Shown: piece by piece, positions 32,682-45,178 of the stretch
Numbering within the stretch: the first letter of the stretch is position 1
Layout: every line of letters begins with the position of its first letter
Origin: Marsupella aquatica
Taxonomy: Eukaryota > Marchantiophyta
Length of the DNA: 64,000 nt
Assembly: GCA_973895155.1 (NCBI GenBank)
Contig: OZ316898.1
Span: 15,500,001-15,564,000, forward strand
Direction of reading: 5' to 3'
Position numbers and translations under genes: made by a program
The notes under the pieces: generated by a model
Told to the model about the DNA's origin: nothing
The model's input: only the letters and a program-made list of their open reading frames with translations
Databases searched by the model: none

Positions 32682-34823
32682 TCATCCCTTCCTCATATAC
32701 TTGTCCATAATCTCTGAACAAGAGTTCATGAACGCATCCTCGCTCGCTGCAGGCAACACACTGGCTTCTGCTTTCTCCAGCATCATCTCAATCACCGACT
32801 TCAAATCGAATTGCTCGCGGGACATCATGGACCCAATGGCAAAGGCAGTGAGACCTGCAGCGGCACCTTTCTTCAATAGCATGGTTGCAACTCGTAAACT
32901 CCGAGCACACTCGGGTCGCAGAACTATACCATGAGTTGCCAACATGTAGATATCCCTGTCTGCATCCAGCTGTGATATGTAGTTGAGCGTTTTCGCACTG
33001 AAGGGCTCTTTAGCTTGGGCCCAATATAGCCATTCGAAAGTGCAATCCTCGAACTGCAAAACCATGCCATAGACGAACCTCAGCCAACCAGCATCATCAA
33101 ATGATGCAAGCACGCGTCACTAATCTAAGCCCACTAACATCCAAACTAGCGGGGATAGGGACAAACGGGAACCAAGGAAACAGAAGAACAAGGGGGTCTC
33201 GGTAACTGCACATCAAAATATGACATATATGACGTACGACACCCCTGCATACCGTGATAACCCTAGTTTTTTTCTTTCAATCAATGAATGCAGCCACATT
33301 TTGATGTGTGATTACCAGCAGGGGAAGGACAATCACTAGGGCCTCACCTTATCGGGCAGACAGTAGCCGTGGTCAATGGGCACTAGACTAGTTGCTGATG
33401 TTCCTCCATTCTTGCACACCAATATGTTTCCACCATTGCGATCGGTATTTGCAAGTCTCAAGTCGAGGACGCTTATCTTATGGACTTCGTCTACTGGAAA
33501 GCTCGCGGGACCCATATCTTCACAGTTACTTATCGACTCTACATACTTTTGAAGGGACCCAACTTTTGTCTTCCTGCTGCCAGAAGAATAATTGTAAACT
33601 TGGTGCGAAGAGTGAACCATCATAGTCGGAGGAACGCCCGCAAAGCCTTCCTGGTTCCTGGTTACCGATGACCTGTAACCAATCTCAGGATGATCCAAAA
33701 GATAGGCCGCAACCTCCCGCAAGGCACCTTCGCCAACGATAATACCGCTCTTCAAGCCCTCATTGCTGCTAGAACGAGGCGAACTGCGAGGATTGTTGAC
33801 AGCCTCAGGTTCCTCGTCCACGGGCTTAAAGACCGCAACACTCTTACCCTCTCTATCCTTCATAAAGTATGTACCACCAGACCCTTCCGGCGCAAGTACC
33901 GGGGAGTGTCCTGCTTGAAGTCCGGATCTTGCCTGCTGCAGAACTCTCAGCAGGGAGTCAGGGTGGTTTCTCCAAATCTCCCCAAAATCTCTAAACGGTT
34001 CCAACACGAATTCCTGGGAGAGAACTTCGCAGTGACTAGGCCCTCCCGAGTATCCAAGTCCAACTGGCTGTGCGTTCTTTAGAGGGACATCGAGAGCAGG
34101 AAGTTCACTGATACAATCGTCGATGCTGGTGACAGAGGACTCCTGAACGCTCACGTCAGAGAAACTATCAATGACCGAATCTAACTCGCAGGCGGTAATT
34201 GAAAGTTCGATGTCCTGTCCGAGATATCTCGACCGGACCTTAGCCTCTGATTTCTCGACCAAAAGATCGATAACAACGTCCTCCTCGGCGTGAAGGTCGA
34301 GAATTCGTCTATGGTCCTCTAGACGACTACCTTGAAAGACTAATTGTTGCTCATCCACTTTCAGGCCTCTCTCCTTGTCAGATATCCGCTGCTTCAAAAA
34401 CTTCACCTGCTCGTTTTTCCGTACCTTGAACGTGTACTGAGCACCTGAAACAGTTCTAACTTTCACATTCACTAGATCTGACAAACGAAGAACGAGATGC
34501 ACAACCTCTCCACCACAGATACCACAGTCCTTCATAAGATTTTTGTTGTCTCCCCTCAATTCTCGACTGCAGTGAACAAGCCGCTGCTGGTTCGTAAAGA
34601 AACCTTTGAAAGCCTGGATACGCATTTTCACAGATGCAATCGTATCTGAACTGAAAATTTCCATAGAACTCACAGTTTTCGAACCCAGAATAGCTAAGAA
34701 GATGACGATAGCGCCCCTACGAGGCCAACCGTTACGAGGATCATATCCACTTGAACAAGTGAATGCAGGCAGAGGATAAGATCCCACTTCCGCCGGATTC
34801 AAAACGAGCACTGACGACGCCAT
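32682..34823 (-). CDS. Phosphatidylinositol 4-kinase gamma, UBL-containing
   Basis: Two exons: 34823-33348 and 33053-32682, joined in phase 0 across a 294-base intron (GATAAG/GTGAGG donor, TTTTGCAG acceptor), giving 615 residues. Residues ~37-113 and ~117-188 are two ubiquitin-like domains. The PI3/PI4-kinase-like catalytic domain (~310-600) has GGTYFMKD and VAVFKPVDEEP (ATP-binding lysine), VGEGALREVAAY, FAGVPPT, the catalytic loop RLANTDRNGGN (D461, N466) and IDHGYCLP (D484), in the arrangement of plant type II PI4K gamma proteins. Members of this plant family bind ubiquitin and some act as protein kinases rather than lipid kinases; which holds here cannot be told. ATG 34823 (MASSVLVLNP) is used because it leads directly into the family N-terminus; the frame extends farther without an ATG. 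This is the only clearly intact host gene in the window. Confidence 0.92.
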
Positions 34824-36713
34824 TCTTACTGTTGAAAGAATGCAGCGAAGACTGATTACAGACAAAAGCTGTCCAAGTCTCCACCGCTCACACCAAAAAG
34901 CTTACAGTGACCAGGTCGACATGACACATTCACCACACAATCTACGACTCCTTCCAAAATCTGTAACACGGTCTGTAGTCCGCTAGATAGACGTACGATA
35001 TGTGCGGCAGCTGCTAACGGACGTCGCAACTCCGCAATCGAAGTTGTCCTTAGATCACATCGAAACAACCGACAATTGTGATATTCAGCTGCTTGGGAAT
35101 GCTCCTTTTGCACGGCGTCGAGAACTAATCCCAGATGTCACTCCTACTTCGACTGTCCTGACCATCAACTACTGGCACGCTGCCTTCGACACCGCAAGAA
35201 CAGCATAGCAAAGACGGAACAGGGGCACTACTAATGCTCCGTTGGATTCCCTTCTCGAGCAGTCTCTCCCCAACTGATCCACTCAACAAAACAAACAGCT
35301 ACCTGATCCCGATGACCACGCCAAAAGACTTCCCAGTCCCTTCATACGAGTGCAAAGAACTGGAATGAACGGTTCGCCAAAGATGTGCTTCGACAATTCG
35401 TCCTTCCAAAGACACTCACAAACCCTTCTTCCTTCTCATCACTCAATCCTCAAACCCTCCTCCTTCTCATCACTCAATCCTCTCCGCTCCTCGAACGCTA
35501 AGTCTCAAGCGTCTCCAACCGGCCAGTCATGGACCAACAGCCACCGCCAATCGAAACGCCAATCCGGCGCACAAACATACGTTCAACTGGTCGGCCAGTA
35601 ATCAGCCGGAGAGGTGCAAGGAGTACGACAACGAGAACAGAGAAATTCCACCACACGCTGAAACTGAAACAAAGCTCCTCCCTCATTTGACAACAACCTG
35701 TGAAGCTTCGACTTCATCTCCCAAAACTCAAAACCGTTCCAAGCTTCATTTTGGCAACCTTCGAGTTATGCTACTAGATGGCTAACAAATGAGCCTTGAT
35801 TGCAAGCAAAACACTCCAACACCGTCCTAGGCTTCCGTTTTCGCAACAGACTTTCAAGTATCCTGCTAGATGGCGCATCGCTCCTCGTCAATCTTGTATT
35901 CTCACTGAAAGCTCGGCCAACGTTCCAAACCCGCCGTGTTAATAGCATGAATCAGGGAAGGGTACCGCTCACGTCCTACGTCTCGTCACCCCCTTTGCAA
36001 GAAGCGCTGCAGGGGTTTCATCGAGAGCTTACCCTTGCCAGCTTGGCCCGAGGATTTCAACAATAACGTCAGAAAGTGAATGACGTGTCGATGACGTTCG
36101 GCGGGGTTGGAACTCTGCCCGCTCCATTCCACTGTCATCATCCATGCGCTGGTGCCCAGCCCGACCTTGACTTTCCCGGCACGCTGCCCGCAACGACACA
36201 GAGTCTACTCTCATCTCTGACAATAGTAGTAGATGATTTTCACAATAATAAACGCAAAATACAGGCGCTGCCAATTCTGGTGAAATCATTCTGCCCGGTC
36301 CAGTCTACTGTAGGCCTCTCGCGCTAGCAGTCCTGTAGAGCATGATGGAAAGTTCGAAACTCCAATTTCTAGAGTCGTCCATGTATGCTGACCACAATCA
36401 GACCATTCGAGTATACGACTGTAGAAGGATTCATTCCTCAACGCATGGTTTTGATAAGATTCATGAATAGATACATCCATCCATGCAATACAATGCCTAT
36501 GGACACAGTCGTACAAAATGACGTTGCGCCCTCGTCGTCATCGGTGGGGGCACGACACGGCGGGAGGGGGTCAGTCGACTGAACCACCTACCAACTTAAA
36601 TCCATCGGTCCAAAGAGGGGACCACTCCTTGTCCACAGTTTGTCTTAGCATCGACCCTCGGGTTACATCCAACTCTTCAGAGTCATCATTTTTGAGAATA
36701 GGTTGGTTGTTTT
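34824..36713. other. Upstream region of PI4K gene, noncoding
   Basis: It presumably contains the minus-strand promoter and 5' UTR of the kinase gene (34824-35700), with C/T-rich stretches near 35400-35520. Frames here overlap on both strands without motifs. No other gene is supported. Confidence 0.4.
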
Positions 36714-36834
36714 TTTTGTTTTTTTAATTTAAGAAGAAATTTGTGAAACCCCACAGAAAAGAAAGAGTCGGTCATAATAGTTGAACCCAAGACCTATTAG
36801 TCACTATTTAAGTGAGTTACCACAAAGTCATGCC
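36714..36834 (-). repeat. tRNA-derived SINE candidate
   Basis: On the minus strand a head with an A-box-like TGGTAACTCACTT and a B-box-like GGGTTCAACTAT is followed by a short body and an A-rich tail (AAATTAAAAAAACAAAAAAA). The flanks CAACCTGTTTTG and CAACCTATTCTC look like a worn target duplication. The body piece GTGGGGTTTCA resembles the 3' end of the plus-strand LINE (GTGGGGTTCA at 58180), which could be its mobilising partner. Confidence 0.55.
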
Positions 36835-37707
36835 TCTCTGGGCAAAACAGGTTGGTTTTAAATAACTTGTCATTAAAGATATTCTAATTCACAATATTTT
36901 CATTATTATTTTTATTGAAAAAAATGTCATGATTTCATATATGGGTGACAAATTTACCAAGGTAACAAGGTAAACTATATAAAAAACCTTGGCATTTTTG
37001 TAAATACAAAAAAAACAATGGCTAAATATTTAAAAATTGTTTTCTAGAATAAGCTACTGTAGATCTTTGTAATTGATCATGTTGTCCTTTGAAATCCAAA
37101 ATCCGTAGTGTTTTGATATAATTATGTAGGGTCACACATGGCCTCGGATGAATTCCCAAGGGTTGTGAGCCCAACAGGCAAGCCATGACCCAGCATCACC
37201 ATCCCAGCTCTGAGCGAGAGTAATGCTTGACACTCTTTGTTCACACAAATTTGAAATTCTCATAGCAAAGCTAGCTAGGAATTCGTGAGACTACAAGGGA
37301 TGTCTTGCATGTGAAAGTCCTTGAGTTTTTGGCCCTGAGCAACATTCGAGAATATATGGTCTAAAAAGTAGATTTTTCTTGTCCACAAGATGTGTCACTT
37401 TTTGTCTCAAATTCTCAAATCAAACATCCGGACATCGAGGGCCGGGCCTTGCCTTTGGAAACCCTCAACGATTGCCATCAGGACTCTTTTGGAGAGGGGG
37501 TTACCGTATGAAACTCTTGCTCATTGATATGCTGCAATTAGTTCACTTGAAGGCCAATTTTTTGAGGATTTTCTATATGCAAGACAGCCCTAAGATCCCC
37601 CTTTCCTTCCCCTTTGCCCTTTGGAGCTCAAGGTTATGTTGGCGTGGAATCAAGCTTTCTCAGAATGTACATTTATGCAAAGACTAACCCAATGCCCGTG
37701 CGTTTCA
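36835..37707. other. Noncoding, AT-rich
   Basis: No gene or repeat is supported; the 102-codon frame at 37379-37687 has no motif. Confidence 0.4.
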
Positions 37708-37860
37708 CAAAAGATGTCGAGTAATAAAAAGATGTCGAGGTGATAAAAATATGTCAAGGTGATAAAAAGATGTCAAGTGATAAACAGATGTCGAGTGATG
37801 AAAATATGTCGAGTGATAAAAAGATGTTGAGGTGATAAAACAATGTCAAGTCATAAAACA
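37708..37860 (+). repeat. ~20-bp tandem repeat
   Basis: About eight units of AAAAGATGTCGAGTGATAAA, some with GGTGATA or AATATGTCAAGG variants. Confidence 0.85.
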
Positions 37861-38129
37861 CCACACCATTGCAAGAGACTTGAGACTTTGATGGGGACCG
37901 AATATCCGTCAAGGATAATGCTCATCGGGACCCCTTGTCTCAACCCCCCAAAATTTGAGGCAATCATCCTGCTTCCAGGATGTCTCTTGCCCCTATGGTA
38001 TCCTCTTAACTCCCATTGCAAAAACATCTCCCGGATGCGACACGTCCACAAACCCCTTTGTCACAAAACAAGGGTTCACTAAATTTAGGGCACTGCCACA
38101 TCCTAATAAATTCCTTGTTCCATACCAAT

Positions 38130-38480
38130 CCCAAAATATGAAAGGGGTTCCCCAATATTTTGTACCCCGGCCACATCCCATAGTGATCACCCAAAAAAAA
38201 TAAACGGTCCCAAAAATAATAAAGGGGCTCCCCAATGTCCCCTACCAAGCCATATCCCATGGTGATATTAAATGGGCCAAAAAATAGTAAAGGGGTCCCC
38301 AATATCCCCTACCACAGCCATATCCCATGGTGATCACCGCCAAAAATAGAGGGGTTTCCAAAAGTATCCCAGGACATCGAGTCCATGGTGATGACCCCAA
38401 AAATTCAAGCAGTTCAGCAAAATTTTGTACAATGGTCACATTGTTTTGGGGTGGTCACCCATTCCCGTGGCTATCACCAT
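38130..38480 (+). repeat. ~65-bp tandem repeat
   Basis: Four to five diverged units carry CCCCAATATCCCCTACCA, then GCCATATCCCATGGTGATCA and AAAAATAGTAAAGGGG. No coding role. Confidence 0.8.
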
Positions 38481-39638
38481 GATTGGGACACCCAGTGGCG
38501 CCATCCCATTTGTGAGCGAGAGTAATCTTGCAGTTGAGTCTTGTCAAGGGATGACCCATGCTTGCTCTGGTCATCACCACCCATGTTTGCCGTTTCCCAT
38601 GCAGGGCTGTTTCTTACTCACCTCCAGGACTTATGGTCCCCTTATATATGTTTCTGGGATCCTACCACCCTTGGACCACTTCTCGCAATGCATTTTTGGT
38701 CCCCAACCAAGAAATACACAGAGGGCAATCGTGACACCCGCCACAGCCGTGGATCCGCATCGGCCTAGGTGAGCCCGACATGCCCTCTGGCATTGGCGTC
38801 GGCGAGCCCCAACAGGGTGTCATCATGCAAGAGGGCGTGAGCCCTTCAGGTCCAGGGGTGCAGAATGGGGTCAGGAAGGCAAGGGTTGGCCTGCAAGGTG
38901 ACCGAGGCCCAAAAACACGCCAGTTTCGGCCCTATACGGGGGTGTCAGTCTGGTCTAGGCGCATGAAAGGGACCGAGGGCGCAAAGGCCCAAAGAGGGCA
39001 CGGTGAAGTGAGGCTGGAGAGGGGCAGGGTGTCAGCCCCTGGTCTAGGCACTTGAACGGAAAGAGCAAAGGCCCCCGGAGGCCAAATTGAGGCCCGCGAG
39101 GTGAGCGCTGATCCCAGGCCGTGAGGGGGAGTAGCATCAAAGAGGGGAGGAGGCCCAAGAGGGGCAGGGCGCCAGCCCCTGGTCCAGGCACGCGTACGCA
39201 TATGGGAGGGAGTGCAGGCCCCAAGAGGCATGCGAAAGGGAGGGAGCACCAAGGAGGGGAGGCACTCGAGGGGGCAAGGAGGAAGTCAGCACCAAGGGGG
39301 GGAGGAGGGAGCCCAATTGGCCGGGCGCGCAAAATGGAGGGAGCTCCAAGGAGGGGAAGAGGGGCTGCATTTTGGCCCAAACGGAGGTGGGATGGCATAC
39401 TCGTCATCATGGACGAGTACGGCCGAGTACAGCAAGAGGGCCGTGAGGGCCGCACATTTGCGTAGGGTGTCAGCCGCCGGGTGAGGAGGGCTTTGGCGTG
39501 CGTCAGGGAAGGAGGGCTGCACTTTGGCCATGGGGTGCATCAGGTCCGGAGGGCTTCGGCTGTGGGGACGCTGGGCATAAGTAGGTGGGGATGCCTGGGC
39601 GTCAGGTGGAGGCAGCGGAGTCAGCGTCATGTATAGGG
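38481..39638. repeat. G-rich repeat-bearing noncoding region
   Basis: Strong purine skew on the plus strand (many GGGAGG and AAGAGGGG runs). A ~140-bp unit with GAGAGGGGCAGGGTGTCAGC and CCCCTGGTCTAGGCAC is duplicated near 39017 and 39158. The long antisense frames are by-products of low stop-codon density. Confidence 0.55.
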
Positions 39639-39781
39639 TAATGCAGGTCTGGGCGCAGGGTTACTAGGCTGTAACCCTGCGTCCGGAATATGAAAAGAAA
39701 CTGACCGGCGGCAGTCGGGAAGCTTCTTTGAATATTCCGGGAGCAGGTTACAGCCTATAACCCCAGCCCTGCCTTGCATTA
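39639..39781. repeat. Foldback with ~52-bp arms
   Basis: The left arm (39639-39690, TAATGCAGGTCTGGGC...CGGAATAT) is the imperfect inverse of the right arm (39732-39781). The left arm has its own perfect 10-bp stem: GCAGGGTTAC and GTAACCCTGC around TAGGCT. Size and structure fit a small foldback MITE. Confidence 0.75.
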
Positions 39782-39789
39782 GCGTACGT

Positions 39790-39904
39790 AACTCCTGCCT
39801 GGAAAGAGGTTACCAGCTCAACTTTTCAGGACACCAGATTATGACTATAGCAGGCCCCTGTAGAAATGGTTACACACCGGTAACCTCTTCTCCTGACAGG
39901 ATTT
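39790..39904. repeat. Second inverted repeat next to the foldback
   Basis: CTGCCTGGAAAGAGGTTACC near 39795-39814 is inverted as GGTAACCTCTTCTCCTGACA at 39879-39898, with two or three mismatches. It also contains the GGTTAC core of the neighbouring foldback. Confidence 0.65.
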
Positions 39905-39919
39905 ATGGGGGAGGGCGGA

Positions 39920-40215
39920 GGGCATGAGCTGCAGGACGCCTGGACTGAGGGGTTTCTTGCAATGATGATGTGGCAAAATAAGTCGAGGGGAAAGAGGTCA
40001 GCGTGAGGAGCCTTGGAGGTTAGACTGAGGCAACGCATCAGGGTCAGAACGCCTGGACCAAGGGGATTCCTGCAATGAGGATGTGTCAAAAAAGAGGTCG
40101 AGGGGAAGATAATGCAAAAATGCAGTCAGTGTCAGGAGCCCTGGGGGACAGAGCAAAGCATTAGCGTCAGGATCCTTGGGGGACAGACTGAAGCAAGGCA
40201 TCAGGGTCAGGAGCT
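39920..40215 (+). repeat. ~105-bp tandem repeat, two to three copies
   Basis: Units share GACGCCTGGACTGAGGGGTT, then TGCAATGATGATGTG and GGTCGAGGGGAA, and a shorter unit GGGGGACAGACTGAAGCA with CATCAGGGTCAG. Confidence 0.7.
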
Positions 40216-41096
40216 GTGGACGGAGTGAGGCAGAGCAAGTGAGGACAAAATTGTGCTGTGAAACAGTATTCCAGGAGGGGCTCAAAGTTTCATTGAATGA
40301 CCCTGAAAAACCTCCTTTCAATCCATTTGACACACCTTGGTCCCACCTTTTTCAGATTTTGTAAGCAGGCAAGTGAGAAGAATGTGGGCAAACATCTTAT
40401 AGTAGTTAGATAACTCATCCCCTTGAGATGGTTAGAAGCCATTAGCTCCAAAGAGGGGATGGATTAATGAGTATAAACTCAACAAATGAGTATTGATGCT
40501 TGGGAGGAGTCACTATCTTGATTTGCACCAGTAAGACAGATTAATCCTCCCAGGGCTGGCCAAAAGGGGATTATGGTACATATACCTTCAATAAAATACA
40601 AAAACAAATCACAAGGAGAGTTTACATTAGCACAAAGTGTCTTTTGTAAATGATATTAATTAGGTTCCTATATCTGAGTTGCATGGTCAAAGCCATGGTG
40701 ACCCAGTCATCAATTCTGTATGAATGTCAGACAAATTTTGAGTTTCAATTTCTACTTACTACGTTTGTTCAACCTTACATGGCCTCTTGCATCAACATTT
40801 AAGTTTTACCCTAATTGCCATTGTTGTGAACAAAAACTGTTTCAGAGCAATCAAACAAAATTCTGTTGAGTGGCATGGGGGTGGATTACTTGAAATGGAT
40901 TTCTCAATACTGTATCCTTTACATAATTCTTTAATAAACTCAAATGACCATTGAGACTGGACCAGACATACCAAATAAGGGTACCTCCAGTGAGAAAATC
41001 AATACTGGGTGGGATTACCGGACCAATATGTGTGGTCTACTACACGTACAAGAACAAGAACCGTGTTTTTGCAGAGTTCAGTTTAGTGGTCTATGT
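40216..41096. other. Noncoding left flank of the Harbinger element
   Basis: No supported gene or repeat. Confidence 0.4.
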
Positions 41097-41452
41097 ACTA
41101 GGGCGTCTCAAAATTAACGTTTTCAAAGATCATTTCGGACGTCCCACGGGAAACAGTTGTTGCCGAAAGTCAGGCCGCGTCACAAGTGCCGGGCACAGTG
41201 ACCAGGGGGGGTACTTAAAATTGAGTGGTGCTGCAACCGCAGGTGTGGGTAGCATACCTTGGGTTAAGACTCCCCTAAACCGCCGACCGAGGTCTGTCAA
41301 AACAGAGGGCAATTTTGAACTGTGTCATTTTCAACAGTCTCGACAACATTTTATGCAGGAAGTTTCAAATTTTGTGTTCCCCCTCTCAGTTCGCCCAGCA
41401 AATTGTGACGCAATTTTTTATTCTTGTCTTCTTCTTAACGTGGGCGCGCATC

Positions 41453-42689
41453 ATGGACAATTGTCAGTCATGTGCTAAGGGTGGCCAAATTGGAGCATCG
41501 CAGTCGCCATTCCTTGTTCCTGATTCACAGCAAGCTTCAGCTCAGGAAACGATGGCACCCCATCAGCGCATCAAAACCAGTGTGGAGACAATCAAAAACT
41601 CAGGCCAGAGCATCTGCTTAAGATTGTCGAATAACTTGAAGATCCTGATAATTTTGCCATGCTGAATGGGTCAAGTCGTCGTCTGGCAGTTGGGGTAAGA
41701 CATCCCAACACAAAAACTGTCTTCAAGCTGATGTTAGTGATCTTACATTCCAACGGATTTCCTTGACTTGTAACCACAGGGGAGAACTTGGGGAATCGAT
41801 TCAATCGTTACGTGAAGAAATACAAGGCGATTAAATCTGATTCAGGTGCAGGGGTGACCTTGGGAGAGCTACGTGCGGGAATCACATTGGAGGATAAGCT
41901 TGAAAAGATCTGCCCTCATTTTGATTGTTGCATGCTCTATATGGAGAGCATGCCAATGTTCAACCTCCAAGCAGGGGAACAACAGGCTTACCGGGAGTGC
42001 CTGAACTTTACATCCACCCATCCGATGATGAGGATGAACCTGCCAAAAATGATGAGCATATAAGTACATTTACTGTCCAAGAATGTTGTTGTTTTGGGTA
42101 TTTCCTGATGAGTATGAAGTGTCATTTACAATGGCGTAAAAATGGACGCCTTTGTTGTGCAAAATTGATGAACGCAGGAGAGCCTGATTCCCAATTTGAT
42201 TTCAAATTGGTTTTTGAGGTTGAGTCTGAGGATTTTCACTCACAGCCAGAACCGAACATTAGCCAGGCCACTGAAGAGGCTCACCCAGCTGCCTCTGAGC
42301 CATGCCAGTCAGAGCAAACCACTCAATAGCCAACTGCAGTGCCGACAGCCAATTTGGATGTTCTAGGGTCGGATGGTGGTCCTGTTCCAAATCCCACTCC
42401 ACAATGGAACACTTCTGCCTCAAGGAGACCGGGTAAGAGGCCTGCCAATTTGCAAGCAACTTCAAGGCCTAATTTGGCTGAATTATATGCAGACAAGATA
42501 GCAGAGAAGAACTCATATCGGCAACATATGATTACAGTGAAGGATAAGTGGAGAACTGAAGAACTTGCTGATAGGCGAGAGGCCAGGGAGATTGTAGCAC
42601 TTTGGACCCTGAAGAGAGATCGCATCCAAAGAAGAGCAGACGAGAAACGGGCTAGAGCGGACCATGTACACCAATTGGCTATGTTGTAA
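41453..42689 (+). pseudogene. Harbinger Myb/SANT-like ORF, decayed
   Basis: Pieces in three frames line up as one gene: LEDPDNFAMLNGSSRRLAVG (about 41638-41695), an intron, GNRFNRYVKKYKAI and KLEKICPHFDC (41791-41935), then LYGEHANVQPPSR (about 41935-41975), and a C-terminal stretch rich in charged residues ending HVHQLAML (42689). The parts match the Myb-like DNA-binding partner encoded by plant Harbinger elements, which works together with the transposase. Frameshifts near 41935 and in-frame stops (for example TAG at 42327) break it. Confidence 0.65.
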
Positions 42690-43720
42690 AAGCAACAGGC
42701 CAACTTCATGTTAATTGAACTTTTAAAGTCCAATAGGAGTTGAGACGAGATCAGAGACCTGATGAGTTTAATTCCTGGAGCTCCAACTGCAAACAACACT
42801 CGTGACACAGGAGATGTGCTGTAGGAAGAACTGAAGATGTACCATTTTGAGATGCAGTTTGGGCATTGTGTTCAGTGTGCAAAAGTTTGAGTTAATCTCA
42901 AATGTAGAGTTTGTGTTAGTAGCACAGGCTACTTTAATTCCAGACCTCTGCCAAGTTTGAAGGCGCCACTTTGCAATTTTGCTTGCTGATTAATGTGAAG
43001 CGTTCACATTCATTGTACCTTGCGCTATTGCATTAAGTTGACTACTGGAACTTTGCCACACTTTGTGTGCTGTCCTGTATGCCTTTGTATGATGTGCCTC
43101 AGTTCACATTTTCATGTTATTCACAAAGTACTTCAACAATCTGCTGTCCGAAAATGCAGACACTAGAAGCCAAATGCGTGTACATTCATGGTAAAATCAG
43201 TGCTCTCTTGATAATTGTTGGCAAAAATGTTGCTTGCACGAAGGCTCTTTATTAAATACTCCATGTCTTTGCTCACAGCTGAACACTAGCGAGAATCATC
43301 AAAACTTGTATGACAAACTATATCCTAACCTGGATTGAAGCTAGTGGGAGGTCTTATATATCTGTCTACGCATAGGACTGTGCTGCCCTGTTTGCATATG
43401 AAATATGAATACTCCTCAACAGAATGTAGGGACTGAATGGTCCTAAGTAAACTTCAAGTACCATTCAAAACCACTTTGAATGTAGGCACCTCTATGTCCA
43501 AGCACGACCGGCCTCAACCTGCACAAGGCCAGAAGGCTCGAACAGTAAGACATTCACAATGTTACAACATATCATGTAACAAATCATGGGCAGCACTTCC
43601 ATAATCAAACAAGTATTGGAGGGTATAAAGGTTGCAGTAAGTCTGCCCCATACCTCATTCAGAGAACAAAAAAAAACCCAGGTCTACGATGAAGTTTGAG
43701 GGCCTCATCCATGACCCTCA
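42690..43720. other. Noncoding between the two Harbinger genes
   Basis: This should hold the convergent 3' UTRs of the Myb-like and transposase genes. No other coding region is seen. Confidence 0.4.
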
Positions 43721-45178
43721 CTAGCAGAGCATTGCCCACAGCGGTAACTCCATGCCTAGAAATGTGTCCAGGTCTGGACCCCTCCCCTCTGGTTCTGCTT
43801 GTACATCTGGACCTTCCTCTGGTGTCATGTCAATTTCTGCGTTGTCACTACTGGTCCATTCATCATTTTGGCTCAAAACATAGTTGTGGAGTTTTCCACA
43901 AACTGTGACCCATCTTACCATCCGTGCACTGTCCTTCTTTTCATTTAGCTGAACTCTGACTTCTTTCATAGAATGCCAACGAGATTTTAAAACCCCAATG
44001 CAATGTTCATTTGTGACACGAGCTTTAGCAACACATGTATTGAAGTCTTCTTTGTTAGACACAAGGTCTGCCCTCTTAAAAGCACAAACAAGATGAGGCA
44101 ATGCTTGATAACCAGAATCCCCAAGCAAGTATTGGTCTTCTTCAAAAACGTGGGTACTTCCAACACCAGAGCAATAATCCCACAGGGGTGATTTCCTCAA
44201 ACATGTGAGGTCGGAGCAGGAACCAGGCATTCTTGCAAAACAAATACAGAGCACAATTTACACTACAACCTTCTAAACACAAAGTCCTAGTTAATAATAC
44301 ATGTAAAAACAAAGTGGAAGTACTTACCTGTGAACATGAAGAGAATCTTCCGTTTGTGGTCACAAATGACTTGAACATTCACGGAATACCTGCATTTTTT
44401 ATCATAGTAGCACTCTCCATGGTGGTGTGGTCGTTGAGTCAGTGGTAAGAGCGATCCATCTATGAGGCCCAAACATCCACGAAAGCCAAGTTTGCCAAAT
44501 GCTTCCAGGATCAGTGCACAATCCCTCCTCTTTGGCCATTGAATCTGGTCTTTCAGTGCATCCTCAAGTGCAAGAAAGCACTGCTTAGAGAAATGCACCA
44601 AAGTTCCACTGTTGACGCCCCAGGTTGGGATAAGGTGATTCAGGCAAGCACCATTGCCATCATGCCCAAGACGGTCGAGACAGACAGCCAGTTGCCTCAC
44701 AATAGGTGTCTGCTCATGTCTAACTAGACTCATTCTTGAAGATTGGGTGAGGCTCTATCAATTCAAGGAGGTGGAAAAAGGACCTCTTGTCCATCCTTGT
44801 CATCTGTCTAAACAATCGATCAGGCAAGTTGTGAAAAAACTGTGTTGCAAACTCATTTGACTTTGTAGTTATGTGACGAGGAACTAAGTAGCGAGTGTTA
44901 TACATCAAAAAATAAAGCTCAGAAAGGTCAGCTACATTTTGTGCCTCTTCACAGTCATCTTCTTTGTCTGAGTCAAAGGAATCATCCACATTCGCTCCTG
45001 ACCCACTGCTGCTGGAATACTGAGGAGGGTTGATGCAATCAAAGCACTCGAGTGACCTTAAAGAGCTGTCACTACTTCCACCATCAGATTTGCTCCCAGA
45101 GCTATGCAACATGATGTTTAACTGCACTTTTTGCTTCACCTGTCTCAAGTGTTTTTGGCGATCAGATACTCGAGGCAT
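43721..45178 (-). pseudogene. PIF/Harbinger DDE transposase, frameshifted
   Basis: Starting at ATG 45178 (MPRVSDRQKH), a Ser/Asp-rich N-terminal part reaches FFHLLELIEPHPIFKNES, where a one-base shift near 44735 breaks the frame. It resumes with TPIVRQLAVCLDRLG and the first catalytic position LGLIDGSLLPL, and ends FMFTG at a GTAAGT donor near 44331. The last exon (about 44230-43721) has PGSCSDL, the second catalytic position GDSGYQALP, the glutamate region NEHCIGVLKSRW, and GKLHNYV. All three acidic positions are present, but the exon joint also appears one base out of phase. The protein would cut and join the element ends. Confidence 0.85.

Noticed and set aside
37708-37860. Possible CRISPR array
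   Set aside because: The repeats are contiguous and degenerate with no spacers, in a plant nuclear context.
38780-39630. Several overlapping 90-166-codon frames on both strands
   Set aside because: The region is G-rich with few stop codons, the frames overlap each other and no domain or conserved motif is visible.
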